A DNA stretch of 64,000 nucleotides from Caulobacter sp. NIBR1757 (GTDB lineage: Bacteria; Pseudomonadota; Alphaproteobacteria; Caulobacterales; Caulobacteraceae): assembly GCF_027912495.1 (NCBI RefSeq), contig NZ_CP115463.1, positions 2,131,501 to 2,195,500 of the forward strand. The letters are read 5' to 3'. Positions 8,397-15,561 of the stretch are shown here, one piece after another. The position numbers were made by a program, and so were the translations under genes. Positions within the stretch are counted from its first letter, which is position 1. Every line of letters starts with the position of its first letter. Under the pieces are notes generated by a model. That model was not told the DNA's origin. It saw only the letters and a program-made list of their open reading frames with translations, and did not search any database.

Positions 8397-10706
8397 TCAC
8401 CGCCTGTAGCCTTTATCGCCCAATGTGGCGAGCGTTAGGCGCAGGACCACCGTGTCCGATGGTCCCAGCGAGCGGTTGAACGTCTCCTCATGGATCCAGA
8501 CGACGGCCAGATCGAGGCAGTCGTCGCGATAGAAGGCGCCGAGCTCCTGGCGGCGCCAGACATCGTTCTCGATATCCCAGACCCCGGTCGTGGTGACCCC
8601 GAAGGTCTTGGTGACCATGACGTCGGCGGCGAAGTCGATGTCCTGGCGTTCGACGCCGGTGATGTCCTGGTTGTCGTGCAGGTAGCGGACATAGCCGCTG
8701 GCCCGCCCGAAGGTGGCGTTGGCGCCGATCTCGAGGCGGCGCAGGTCCAGCGTCTCCGAATCGAAGCGGGCCCGGCCGTACAGGGTCAGGTTCTGGAATG
8801 GCTTGGCGTCACCGGCCACGATCCAGTCGCTGGCCTTGCGCTGCAGGCCGCTTCGGGCCGGCAGCGTCGTATCGTCGCTGTCGCGGAAGCTGCGGCCGAC
8901 CAGCAGGCTGAACGAGCGGCCGTCGTCGAAGGAGACCGTCGCCCGCGCCCCGAGATTGGCCCGCAGACCGCCCTCGTAGAGGTCGAAGCCCGGCGACTTG
9001 TTGGCCCGGAAGAGGTTGGTCTCGTCGAACTCCAGGACCACCGAATCCTCGCCCCCGTTCGCGGAATTGGGGATGCGGGGGTCCAGATCGCTGTCGGGCG
9101 ACAGGGCGATCTGGGCGATGGGCTCCACGACGATGGTGCGGTCGCCGTCGCGTCGGAACAGCGGATAGGTCAGGTCGACCCCGACCACGCCCAGACCGCG
9201 GCCAAAGCTCGAACCATCGTCGCCGATCGGATAGTCCTCGACGGAATAATAGTCACCGCGCGCTTCCAGGAAGGGCGACACCCGCAGGCCGTTGCTGAAG
9301 GTGAAGTTGGTCCGCCAGTCGGCCTGGACGGTGGCGCGACGCGAATCGGCGCCGTCGGCGCTGCCGACCGTCTGGGATTGCTGGCGGGTCAGCACCACGG
9401 CCGAGCCTTGCACGCGGAAACGGCCGCCCAGCACGGGAACCGGCAGCTCGAACCGCCCCTCGATCAGCGGGGCGATCGTCGGGAAGGTGCGGTCGTTGTC
9501 TGTGGGCCGCAGGCCCTGGACGCTGATAGCGTTGACCGAGAACCAGGAGAGGTTGTCCTGGCGGGTGGCGAACAGCTGGCTGGTCAGGCGGCGGTTGTCG
9601 CTGGCGACCAGACCGCGTTGGCGGGAGACGTTGCTGATGTCGTACTTGTCGAAGATCAGGTCATCGCTGGCCCGTTCGGCGGCGAAGCCCCACTTCCAGT
9701 TCTCGTCGATGTCGAAGGCGCCGTTGGCCAGCACGTAGGACCGGTGGGTCATGTCCCCGATCTTGCTGCCGTTGCTGTCGAGGTCCTTTTCGTAGGTGTA
9801 GCCGAATCGGGCCTCGATCTCGCCGCTGTAGAAGCGCTGGCGGTAGTCGAGGTTCACGAACGGCGTCACCTTCGTGTTGATCTGTGGACTGACGGTCAGG
9901 TCGGAGTAGGGATTGATCACCCAGAGGTAGGGCTGTTCGTAGCTGAGGCCGCGTCGTTGCGAGCCGAGGATGGTCGGCGGCAGCAGGCCCGACATGCGGT
10001 CGGCGTTCGGGTCGGCGTGCCACAGGATCGGCGTGTAAAACACTGGAACACCGAACATTTCGATGACGGCGTTCTCGTAATAGATCAGGTGGTTTTCACC
10101 ATCCTGAACCACCTTGTCTGCCTTGATCGACCAGGTCGGGTCCTTGGTCTTGTCCTCGGCGCACAGCTCGCAGGGGGTGTAGATGCCCTTGTTCAGTTCA
10201 GCGGTGTTGTCGTCGCGGCGGACCAGGGTGTCGCCGGCGATCTTGATGTTGTCCTTCAGCCGGGCCGAGAAGCCCTTGGCGACGCCGGCCCGCAGCTGGT
10301 CGTCGAGCACGATCTCGTTGGCGAAGGCGGTCGTGCCGTCGCGCTCGACGATGACGACGTCGCCGCTGGCGACGACGACGCCCGTGGCGCGGTTGTAGAC
10401 CACTTTCCCGGCCCGCAGGGTGCGGCCCTGGTTGCGGACCTGCACCTGGCCTTCGGCGGTGATCGTGCCGGCCTGATCGTCCTGGATGACGGTGTCGGCC
10501 TCCAGCAGGTAGCCGCCGTCTCCCAGTCCGTCATCGGCGACGGGGGCGGCGGACCCGGGCGCGGCGGCCAGCGCAGGCAGGGCGGTGGTGATCGCCTGGT
10601 CCTCGTCCGCGAAGGCGGGCAGGGCGAGGGCCGTGAACGCGAGCACCGTCGCGCCGGCCAGCAGGCGGGCGCGTGTGTTGCGCGGATCGGTGCTGTCCAG
10701 CCTCAT
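8397..10706 (-). CDS. lptD: LPS-assembly protein LptD (outer-membrane barrel)
   Basis: Outer-membrane component that inserts LPS into the outer leaflet together with LptE. The 769-residue protein has a signal peptide ending LALPAFADE, an OstA/LptA-like beta-jellyroll (about residues 60-180, with TITAEGQVQVRNQGRTLRAG-type repeats), a conserved cysteine pair in CELCAED, then the LptD barrel domain containing GLLPPTILGSQRRGLSYEQP. It lies between lptG and surA in a six-gene operon devoted mainly to LPS export. No separate lptE was seen here. Confidence 0.94.
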   Translation of the reverse strand: MRLDSTDPRNTRARLLAGATVLAFTALALPAFADEDQAITTALPALAAAPGSAAPVADDGLGDGGYLLEADTVIQDDQAGTITAEGQVQVRNQGRTLRAGKVVYNRATGVVVASGDVVIVERDGTTAFANEIVLDDQLRAGVAKGFSARLKDNIKIAGDTLVRRDDNTAELNKGIYTPCELCAEDKTKDPTWSIKADKVVQDGENHLIYYENAVIEMFGVPVFYTPILWHADPNADRMSGLLPPTILGSQRRGLSYEQPYLWVINPYSDLTVSPQINTKVTPFVNLDYRQRFYSGEIEARFGYTYEKDLDSNGSKIGDMTHRSYVLANGAFDIDENWKWGFAAERASDDLIFDKYDISNVSRQRGLVASDNRRLTSQLFATRQDNLSWFSVNAISVQGLRPTDNDRTFPTIAPLIEGRFELPVPVLGGRFRVQGSAVVLTRQQSQTVGSADGADSRRATVQADWRTNFTFSNGLRVSPFLEARGDYYSVEDYPIGDDGSSFGRGLGVVGVDLTYPLFRRDGDRTIVVEPIAQIALSPDSDLDPRIPNSANGGEDSVVLEFDETNLFRANKSPGFDLYEGGLRANLGARATVSFDDGRSFSLLVGRSFRDSDDTTLPARSGLQRKASDWIVAGDAKPFQNLTLYGRARFDSETLDLRRLEIGANATFGRASGYVRYLHDNQDITGVERQDIDFAADVMVTKTFGVTTTGVWDIENDVWRRQELGAFYRDDCLDLAVVWIHEETFNRSLGPSDTVVLRLTLATLGDKGYRR

Positions 10707-10746
10707 GAAACCCCTGTTCCCTCTCGCGATGCACTGGGGCCGCGAG

Positions 10747-11853
10747 TCACCCGTCTTCCGTATAGCAAAGCAGGGTCAGACCCGACAAAAGCGCCAACAG
10801 CGGCGGAGCCCAGGCTGCCAGCATGGCCGGTATGATCTCCGCCCTGCCGAGCGCTATGCACATTTGGTTGAAGAAGAAGAAGGCAAAACCAAGGACCACC
10901 CCGGATCCGGCCAGCGCCGGCAGCCCGCCGAGCCGCATCAGCCGCAACGAAAAGGCGGCGGCGAGGACCGACATGGCCGAAAACAGGATGGGTGTGGCCA
11001 ACAACTGCTGCAGCCGCAACCGGTAGGCCAGGGCCGAGAAGCCGGCCTTCTCGGTGCCGGCGATGGTGGCCGGCAGGCGCCAGAAGGCGATGGCCTCGGG
11101 CGTCGTAAACCGCTCGATGGCCGCCTGGTCGTCGAGGGTCGAGGGGATGGTCAGGGTCTCGGAGCGCACCGAGCCGGCCCCGGGCGTCGCCTCGCGCACG
11201 TCCGTCAGCTTCCAGTAGCCGGGGAACAGCCGCGCCTCGGCCGCCTCGACCCGGCGGGAGAAGGCCAGGCCGCCGTCGGCCTCGACCCTGTAGATGAACA
11301 TCGACACGGTCTTCAGCCGCACCACGCCGTCGACCTGGTCATGGCCGCGGGCGCGGATGACGACCTGACTCTTGTCGTCGGTCTGGCGCAGCCAGGTTTC
11401 CTTGGGCGCATTGGCCAGGTAGTCGTCCATCACCGCCGTGCGGGCCTGCTCGAACTTGACGTTCATCCAGGCGGCCATCGGATTGAGCACCGCCACGGTC
11501 AGGGCCCCGACCATGAAGGCGGCGGCGGCGGCCGGCAGGATGAAACGCCAGGCCGAGACGCCGGCCGCCCGCATGGCGATCAGCTCGCTGCGCCTGTTCA
11601 GGCCTACGAAGGCCGCCAGGGTGCCGAACAGGAAGGCGAACGGCAGCAGGGTGAGGATGGTCGAGGGCGCCTTGAGCAGGGTCAGCCAGAGCAGGACGAC
11701 GAAGCCGGCGTCGGCCCGGCCGCCGACGTTGCGCGACACATCGACGAAGTCGATCAGCAGGATGACGGCTGCGATGATGGCCAGGGCGCCGGCCACCGAC
11801 ACCATGGTGCGGTTGAGGACATAGAGCTCGAGGCGGCCCGGCAGCAGTCTCAT
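10747..11853 (-). CDS. lptG: LPS export ABC transporter permease LptG
   Basis: Inner-membrane permease of LptB2FG that extracts LPS and passes it to the periplasmic LptC/LptA bridge. The 368-residue YjgP/YjgQ-family protein has two N-terminal and several C-terminal transmembrane helices flanking a periplasmic jellyroll of about residues 140-270. It begins MRLLPGRLELYVLNRTM and contains RRSELIAMRAAGVSAWRFI, the coupling-helix region. Overlaps lptF by 4 nt; a 40-nt gap precedes lptD. Confidence 0.93.
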   Translation of the reverse strand: MRLLPGRLELYVLNRTMVSVAGALAIIAAVILLIDFVDVSRNVGGRADAGFVVLLWLTLLKAPSTILTLLPFAFLFGTLAAFVGLNRRSELIAMRAAGVSAWRFILPAAAAAFMVGALTVAVLNPMAAWMNVKFEQARTAVMDDYLANAPKETWLRQTDDKSQVVIRARGHDQVDGVVRLKTVSMFIYRVEADGGLAFSRRVEAAEARLFPGYWKLTDVREATPGAGSVRSETLTIPSTLDDQAAIERFTTPEAIAFWRLPATIAGTEKAGFSALAYRLRLQQLLATPILFSAMSVLAAAFSLRLMRLGGLPALAGSGVVLGFAFFFFNQMCIALGRAEIIPAMLAAWAPPLLALLSGLTLLCYTEDG

Positions 11854-13016
11854 GCGGCGGCTCCGACCAGCTGCGGCCCCCGCGGCGCCCTGGGCATGCG
11901 CATGAAGGGAATCCAGGCCTGCCAGCCGACACGGCTCTCGACCGGACGGAACACCTGGTCAAAGCCCCAGATCATCGCGCCGATGGGAATGGAGTACTGC
12001 AGCACGTTGAAGGCGACGGTGTCCTCGCAGGCGGCCTGGACCGCGAAGCCGATGATCCGCACCAGAGCGGCGGCGGCGCCAATCAGGGCGATGCGCTTGG
12101 CGTAGCCCATGCGGTTGAACCCGGCCCCGACCACGGCCGCCAGGGCCATGGCCATGAAGGCCAGCGCATAGAGCGGCGAGGCCAGACGCGAGTTGCCCTC
12201 GGCCAGCATGCGTTTGCGGTTCTTCTTCTCGTAGTCGAGGCTGAGGTCCGGATAGAAGAGCTCGTGCAGGTAGCGGTCGGAGGCCTTGAAGCGAATGGTG
12301 TCGTTGGAATTGAGGTAGGGCTTCAGGTCGAGGGCGTACTCGTCGAAGGTCAGGTAGTTGAGCACGCCGCGCTCTGAGAATTCCTGGGTCGAGCCGTGGC
12401 GCATGAGCAGCAGCGGCGCGCCGTTCTTGAACAGAACCTGGCCTTCCTTGGCGGTGTAGGTGGTCGCCTGGCCCTCCTCGGTCATCTGGTGGATGAAGAG
12501 GTTGTGGATGGCGCCGTTGCTGTCGACGGTCTGGCCATAGACGGTCAGGCGCGGCGCCGGGTCGGTGAACTGGCCCTCGACCACCAGCATGGCGGCCAGA
12601 TCCGTCTTGGCCTGGAAGATCAGCTTGCGATACTCGCGGTAGGCGGCCGGCTGGACCCACAGGTTGATGACCAGGCAGGTGAGGGTGGCCAGCACCGCCA
12701 GCTTGACGGCCGGGCTGATCACCCGCCAGCGGCTCATGCCCCCGGCGTAACAGACCACCAGCTCCTGATCGCCCTGCAGCTTGTTCAGCGCCACGAAGGC
12801 GGCGACCAGCACCGCGATAGGGATGATCAGGTTGGCCAGCTGCGGCATGGCCAGGATGATGATCTGCAGATAAATCCAGGCGCTCTGGCGCTGCTCGATG
12901 ATGATGTCCAGCTGGCCCAGGCTCTGGCTGAGCAGGCCCACGGCGGCGAGCGCCGCCGTCGCCAGCAGCGTGGGCCATAGCAGCTGGCCAAAGAGGTAGC
13001 GTTCGATCAGGCGCAT
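11850..13016 (-). CDS. lptF: LPS export ABC transporter permease LptF
   Basis: Partner permease of LptG in LptB2FG. The chosen ATG at 13016 starts MRLIERYLFGQLLWPTLL, the expected N-terminus; an in-frame extension of 52 residues upstream is Arg/Pro-rich, low in quality and rejected. The 388-residue protein has paired N-terminal helices, the coupling motif QELVVCYAGGMSRWRVI, a periplasmic domain (about 135-280) and C-terminal helices. Start of the six-gene minus-strand operon; the 176-nt divergent gap to pepA should hold its promoter. Confidence 0.93.
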   Translation of the reverse strand: MRLIERYLFGQLLWPTLLATAALAAVGLLSQSLGQLDIIIEQRQSAWIYLQIIILAMPQLANLIIPIAVLVAAFVALNKLQGDQELVVCYAGGMSRWRVISPAVKLAVLATLTCLVINLWVQPAAYREYRKLIFQAKTDLAAMLVVEGQFTDPAPRLTVYGQTVDSNGAIHNLFIHQMTEEGQATTYTAKEGQVLFKNGAPLLLMRHGSTQEFSERGVLNYLTFDEYALDLKPYLNSNDTIRFKASDRYLHELFYPDLSLDYEKKNRKRMLAEGNSRLASPLYALAFMAMALAAVVGAGFNRMGYAKRIALIGAAAALVRIIGFAVQAACEDTVAFNVLQYSIPIGAMIWGFDQVFRPVESRVGWQAWIPFMRMPRAPRGPQLVGAAA

Positions 13017-13192
13017 GCAGACTTGGAAGCTCGGCCTCTGTCGGGCCGCGGAAGGGTTGTTAGTAGTGCGCGTTGGCGGCGAACGGAACCCGGGCGGTCG
13101 TGATTCCTTGCTCCGACGGGCGAATTCCTGCCGCTTCCCCAATCGGCCGGAAAGGCCTATCTCGCAGCCCAAGACATTGTGAGGAGCGCTTC

Positions 13193-14671
13193 ATGCGTAT
13201 CGAGTTCGTACAGGCCGACCGCGCCAATCCGCCGGCCGAAGGCGCCATCGCCACCGCCATCATCGACGGCGGCAAGCTGTCGGAGGGCGCGCAGGACCTG
13301 GACAAGGCTACCAGCGGCGCCCTGGCCCGCGCCGTGGCCGCCGGCCGCTTCAAGGGCGCCAAGGGCGCCAGCCTGGAGCTGGTGGCTCCCGCCGGCCGCG
13401 AGAGCGCCCGCATCACCCTGCTGGGCGTCGGCGATGGCCAGTGGAACGGTGAGTCGGCCGAGACCTTCGGCGCCTCGGCCTATGCGTCGACCAAGACCAG
13501 CGGCGCCACGACCCTGACCCTGCTGCTGCCGGGCGTCAGCGGCGAAGAGGGGGCTCGCGCCGCCTTCGGCGCCACCCTGGCCAGCTACCGCTTCGACAAG
13601 TACCGGACCACCGAGAAGGCCGACAAGAAGCCGTCGGTCGAGACGGTGAAGGTCGCCGTCGATGATCCGGCCGCCGCCGAGGCCGCCTGGGGCGATCTCA
13701 AGGCGCTGGCGGACGCCATCTTCTTCAGCCGCGATCTGGTGTCCGAGCCGCCGAACGTCCTCTATCCGGAAAGCTATGCCCAGCGGATCAAGGCGCTGGA
13801 ATCGATGGGTCTGGAGGTCGAGATCCTCGGCGAGGCCGAGATGGCCAAGCTGGGCATGGGGTCCTTGCTCGGCGTCGGCCAGGGCTCGATCCGCGACAGC
13901 CAACTGGTCGTCATCCAGTGGAAGGGCGGCGGCGACGCCCAGCCCATCGCCTTCGTCGGCAAGGGCGTGACCTTCGACACCGGCGGCATCTCGATCAAGC
14001 CGGCCGACGGCATGGAAGACATGAAGTGGGACATGGGCGGCTCGGCCGCCGTGGCCGGCCTGATGCACGTCATCGCCGGCCGCAAGGCGAAAGCGAACGT
14101 CGTCGGCATCCTCGGCCTCGTCGAGAACATGCCCGACGGCAATGCCCAGCGTCCGGGCGACGTGGTCACCTCGATGTCGGGCCAGACCATCGAGATCATC
14201 AACACCGACGCCGAGGGCCGTCTCGTGCTGGCTGACGCCCTCTGGTACTGCCAGGACCGCTTCAAGCCGAAGTTCATGGTCGATCTCGCCACCCTGACCG
14301 GGGCGATCATCATCTCGCTGGGCAACGACGTCAGCGGCCTGTTCAGCAACAACGACGAGCTGTCGGAAAACCTGCTGGCCGCCTCCAAGGCGACGGGTGA
14401 GCAGCTGTGGCGCATGCCGCTGCCGCCGGCCTACGAAAAGCAGATCGACAGCATGATCGCCGATGTGAAGAACACCGGCGGCCGCGCCGGCGGCTCGATC
14501 ACCGCCGGCCTGTTCCTGCAGCGCTTCGTCAACAAGGTCCCCTGGGCCCACCTCGACATCGCCGGCACCGCCTGGAAGAAGCCGTCGAGCGAGCCGACCA
14601 TCCCGGACGGCGCCACCGGCTTCGGCGTGCGTCTGCTGAACCAGATGGTCGCGGACAAGTACGAGGGCTGA
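13193..14671 (+). CDS. pepA: leucyl (cytosol) aminopeptidase PepA
   Basis: M17 dinuclear-metal aminopeptidase releasing N-terminal residues from peptides in the cytoplasm. The 492-residue protein starts at ATG 13193 with a GAGGAG ribosome binding site 6 nt upstream; an upstream in-frame extension is rejected. The C-terminal catalytic domain has GKGVTFDTGGISIKP, MKWDMGGSAAV and the family signature NTDAEGRLVLAD, which contain the metal-binding Lys, Asp and Glu residues. Just downstream is holC, the common pepA-holC pairing. Confidence 0.96.
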   Translation: MRIEFVQADRANPPAEGAIATAIIDGGKLSEGAQDLDKATSGALARAVAAGRFKGAKGASLELVAPAGRESARITLLGVGDGQWNGESAETFGASAYASTKTSGATTLTLLLPGVSGEEGARAAFGATLASYRFDKYRTTEKADKKPSVETVKVAVDDPAAAEAAWGDLKALADAIFFSRDLVSEPPNVLYPESYAQRIKALESMGLEVEILGEAEMAKLGMGSLLGVGQGSIRDSQLVVIQWKGGGDAQPIAFVGKGVTFDTGGISIKPADGMEDMKWDMGGSAAVAGLMHVIAGRKAKANVVGILGLVENMPDGNAQRPGDVVTSMSGQTIEIINTDAEGRLVLADALWYCQDRFKPKFMVDLATLTGAIIISLGNDVSGLFSNNDELSENLLAASKATGEQLWRMPLPPAYEKQIDSMIADVKNTGGRAGGSITAGLFLQRFVNKVPWAHLDIAGTAWKKPSSEPTIPDGATGFGVRLLNQMVADKYEG

Positions 14672-14675
14672 TCCC

Positions 14676-15137
14676 CTGTCCGCCAACGCCTGCGAGGTCT
14701 GGTTCTACCACCTGGAGCGCTCGACGCTCGATCAGGTGCTGCCTGAACTGTTGACCAAGACCCTGCAGCGCGGTTGGCGGGCCCTGGTGCGCAGCACGGA
14801 GCCCGAGCGCCTGGAGCAGATGGATAGTTTCCTCTGGACCTTCCAGGAGGACGGCTTCCTGCCGCACGGGGTCAGCAACGAGCCGTTCGCCGACCACCAG
14901 CCGGTGTTGCTGACCACCGGCGAGGACAACCCGAACGGCGCCCAGGCGTTGTTCCTCATCGATGGCGCCCAACCCGGCGACCTGAAGCCTTTCGAGCGCT
15001 GCATCGTGCTGTTCGACGGTCGCGACGAGGAGGCGCTGGCCGGGGCGCGGGGGCTGTGGAAATCTGTCAAGGCGCAAGGCTTGCCCGCGTCCTACTGGCG
15101 GCAAGGCGAGCGCAAAGGTTGGGAGAAGCAGGCATGA
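14676..15137 (+). CDS. holC: DNA polymerase III subunit chi (HolC), probable CTG start
   Basis: Clamp-loader accessory subunit that links the replisome to SSB. The conserved N-terminus CEVWFYHLERSTLDQVLPELL lies in frame upstream of the first GTG (14736), so the gene must start earlier, but no ATG, GTG or TTG exists in that frame after the pepA stop (14671). A CTG at 14676, preceded by GAGGG at 14664-14667 (8-nt spacing), is the best start and gives 153 residues. C-terminal WRQGERKGWEKQA is typical. Stop overlaps the next start by ATGA. The family is clear; the start codon is inferred. Confidence 0.8.
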   Translation: MSANACEVWFYHLERSTLDQVLPELLTKTLQRGWRALVRSTEPERLEQMDSFLWTFQEDGFLPHGVSNEPFADHQPVLLTTGEDNPNGAQALFLIDGAQPGDLKPFERCIVLFDGRDEEALAGARGLWKSVKAQGLPASYWRQGERKGWEKQA

Positions 15138-15472
15138 AGACGGTTCGCGTGGCGGTTTCGGTTCTCGGCTTGATGGCCCTGTTCGCCTGTGCGACGCCGG
15201 AGCCCGCGCCGGCTCCCACCCCGCCGCCTGCGCCGCCGAAGGTCGAGGAACCCCGACCCATGCCCGTGCAGGAGCCGAAGGACAGCTGCGGGGCCAGCGC
15301 CTTGCAGTCCCTGGTCGGCAAGCCAAAGAGCGAAATCCCGGTGCCGGTCGATCCGAGCAAGCGGCGGGTCACCTGTTCGACCTGCGCGGTGACGATGGAC
15401 TACCGCGAAGACCGGCTGAACATTGTGTTCGACGTCGACACGGGCATCATCACGCAGGTGAAGTGCGGCTGA
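15134..15472 (+). CDS. putative lipoprotein with I78-family protease-inhibitor-like domain
   Basis: A 112-residue exported protein: signal segment VAVSVLGLMALFACATP with a lipobox-like LFAC (lipidated Cys near residue 19), a Pro-rich linker, then a domain with CGASALQSLVGKPKSEIPVP, TMDYREDRLNIVFD and a C-terminal ITQVKCG. The order Cys-Gly...LVG...T-DYR-DRLN...V-CG matches the potato-inhibitor-like I78 family, with two extra cysteines (CSTC). It overlaps holC by 4 nt. Binding to a protease is inferred from the family only. Confidence 0.72.
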   Translation: MKTVRVAVSVLGLMALFACATPEPAPAPTPPPAPPKVEEPRPMPVQEPKDSCGASALQSLVGKPKSEIPVPVDPSKRRVTCSTCAVTMDYREDRLNIVFDVDTGIITQVKCG

Positions 15473-15502
15473 CCGACCGTCAGCGCGTACCGTATTCGCA
15501 AA

Positions 15503-15544
15503 GAAAAACCCCCGGCCGCGTGAGCGACCGGGGGTTCTCTTTTG
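15503..15544. terminator. bidirectional intrinsic terminator
   Basis: A 9-bp stem AACCCCCGG (15507-15515) / CCGGGGGTT (15528-15536) with a 12-nt loop, flanked by AAGAAAAA on the left and TTCTCTTTT on the right. It can terminate both the pepA-holC-lipoprotein operon (+) and the autotransporter gene (-), which converge here. Confidence 0.85.
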
Positions 15545-15561
15545 GTCTGACGACTTTCAGC

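Noticed and set aside
8490-10835. 781-codon plus-strand open frame opposite lptD
   Set aside because: Low-complexity antisense reading typical of high-GC genes; the minus strand carries a recognisable full-length LptD.
13017-13172. 52-residue N-terminal extension of LptF
   Set aside because: Arg/Pro-rich and not membrane-like; the ATG at 13016 gives the conserved LptF start MRLIERYLFG.
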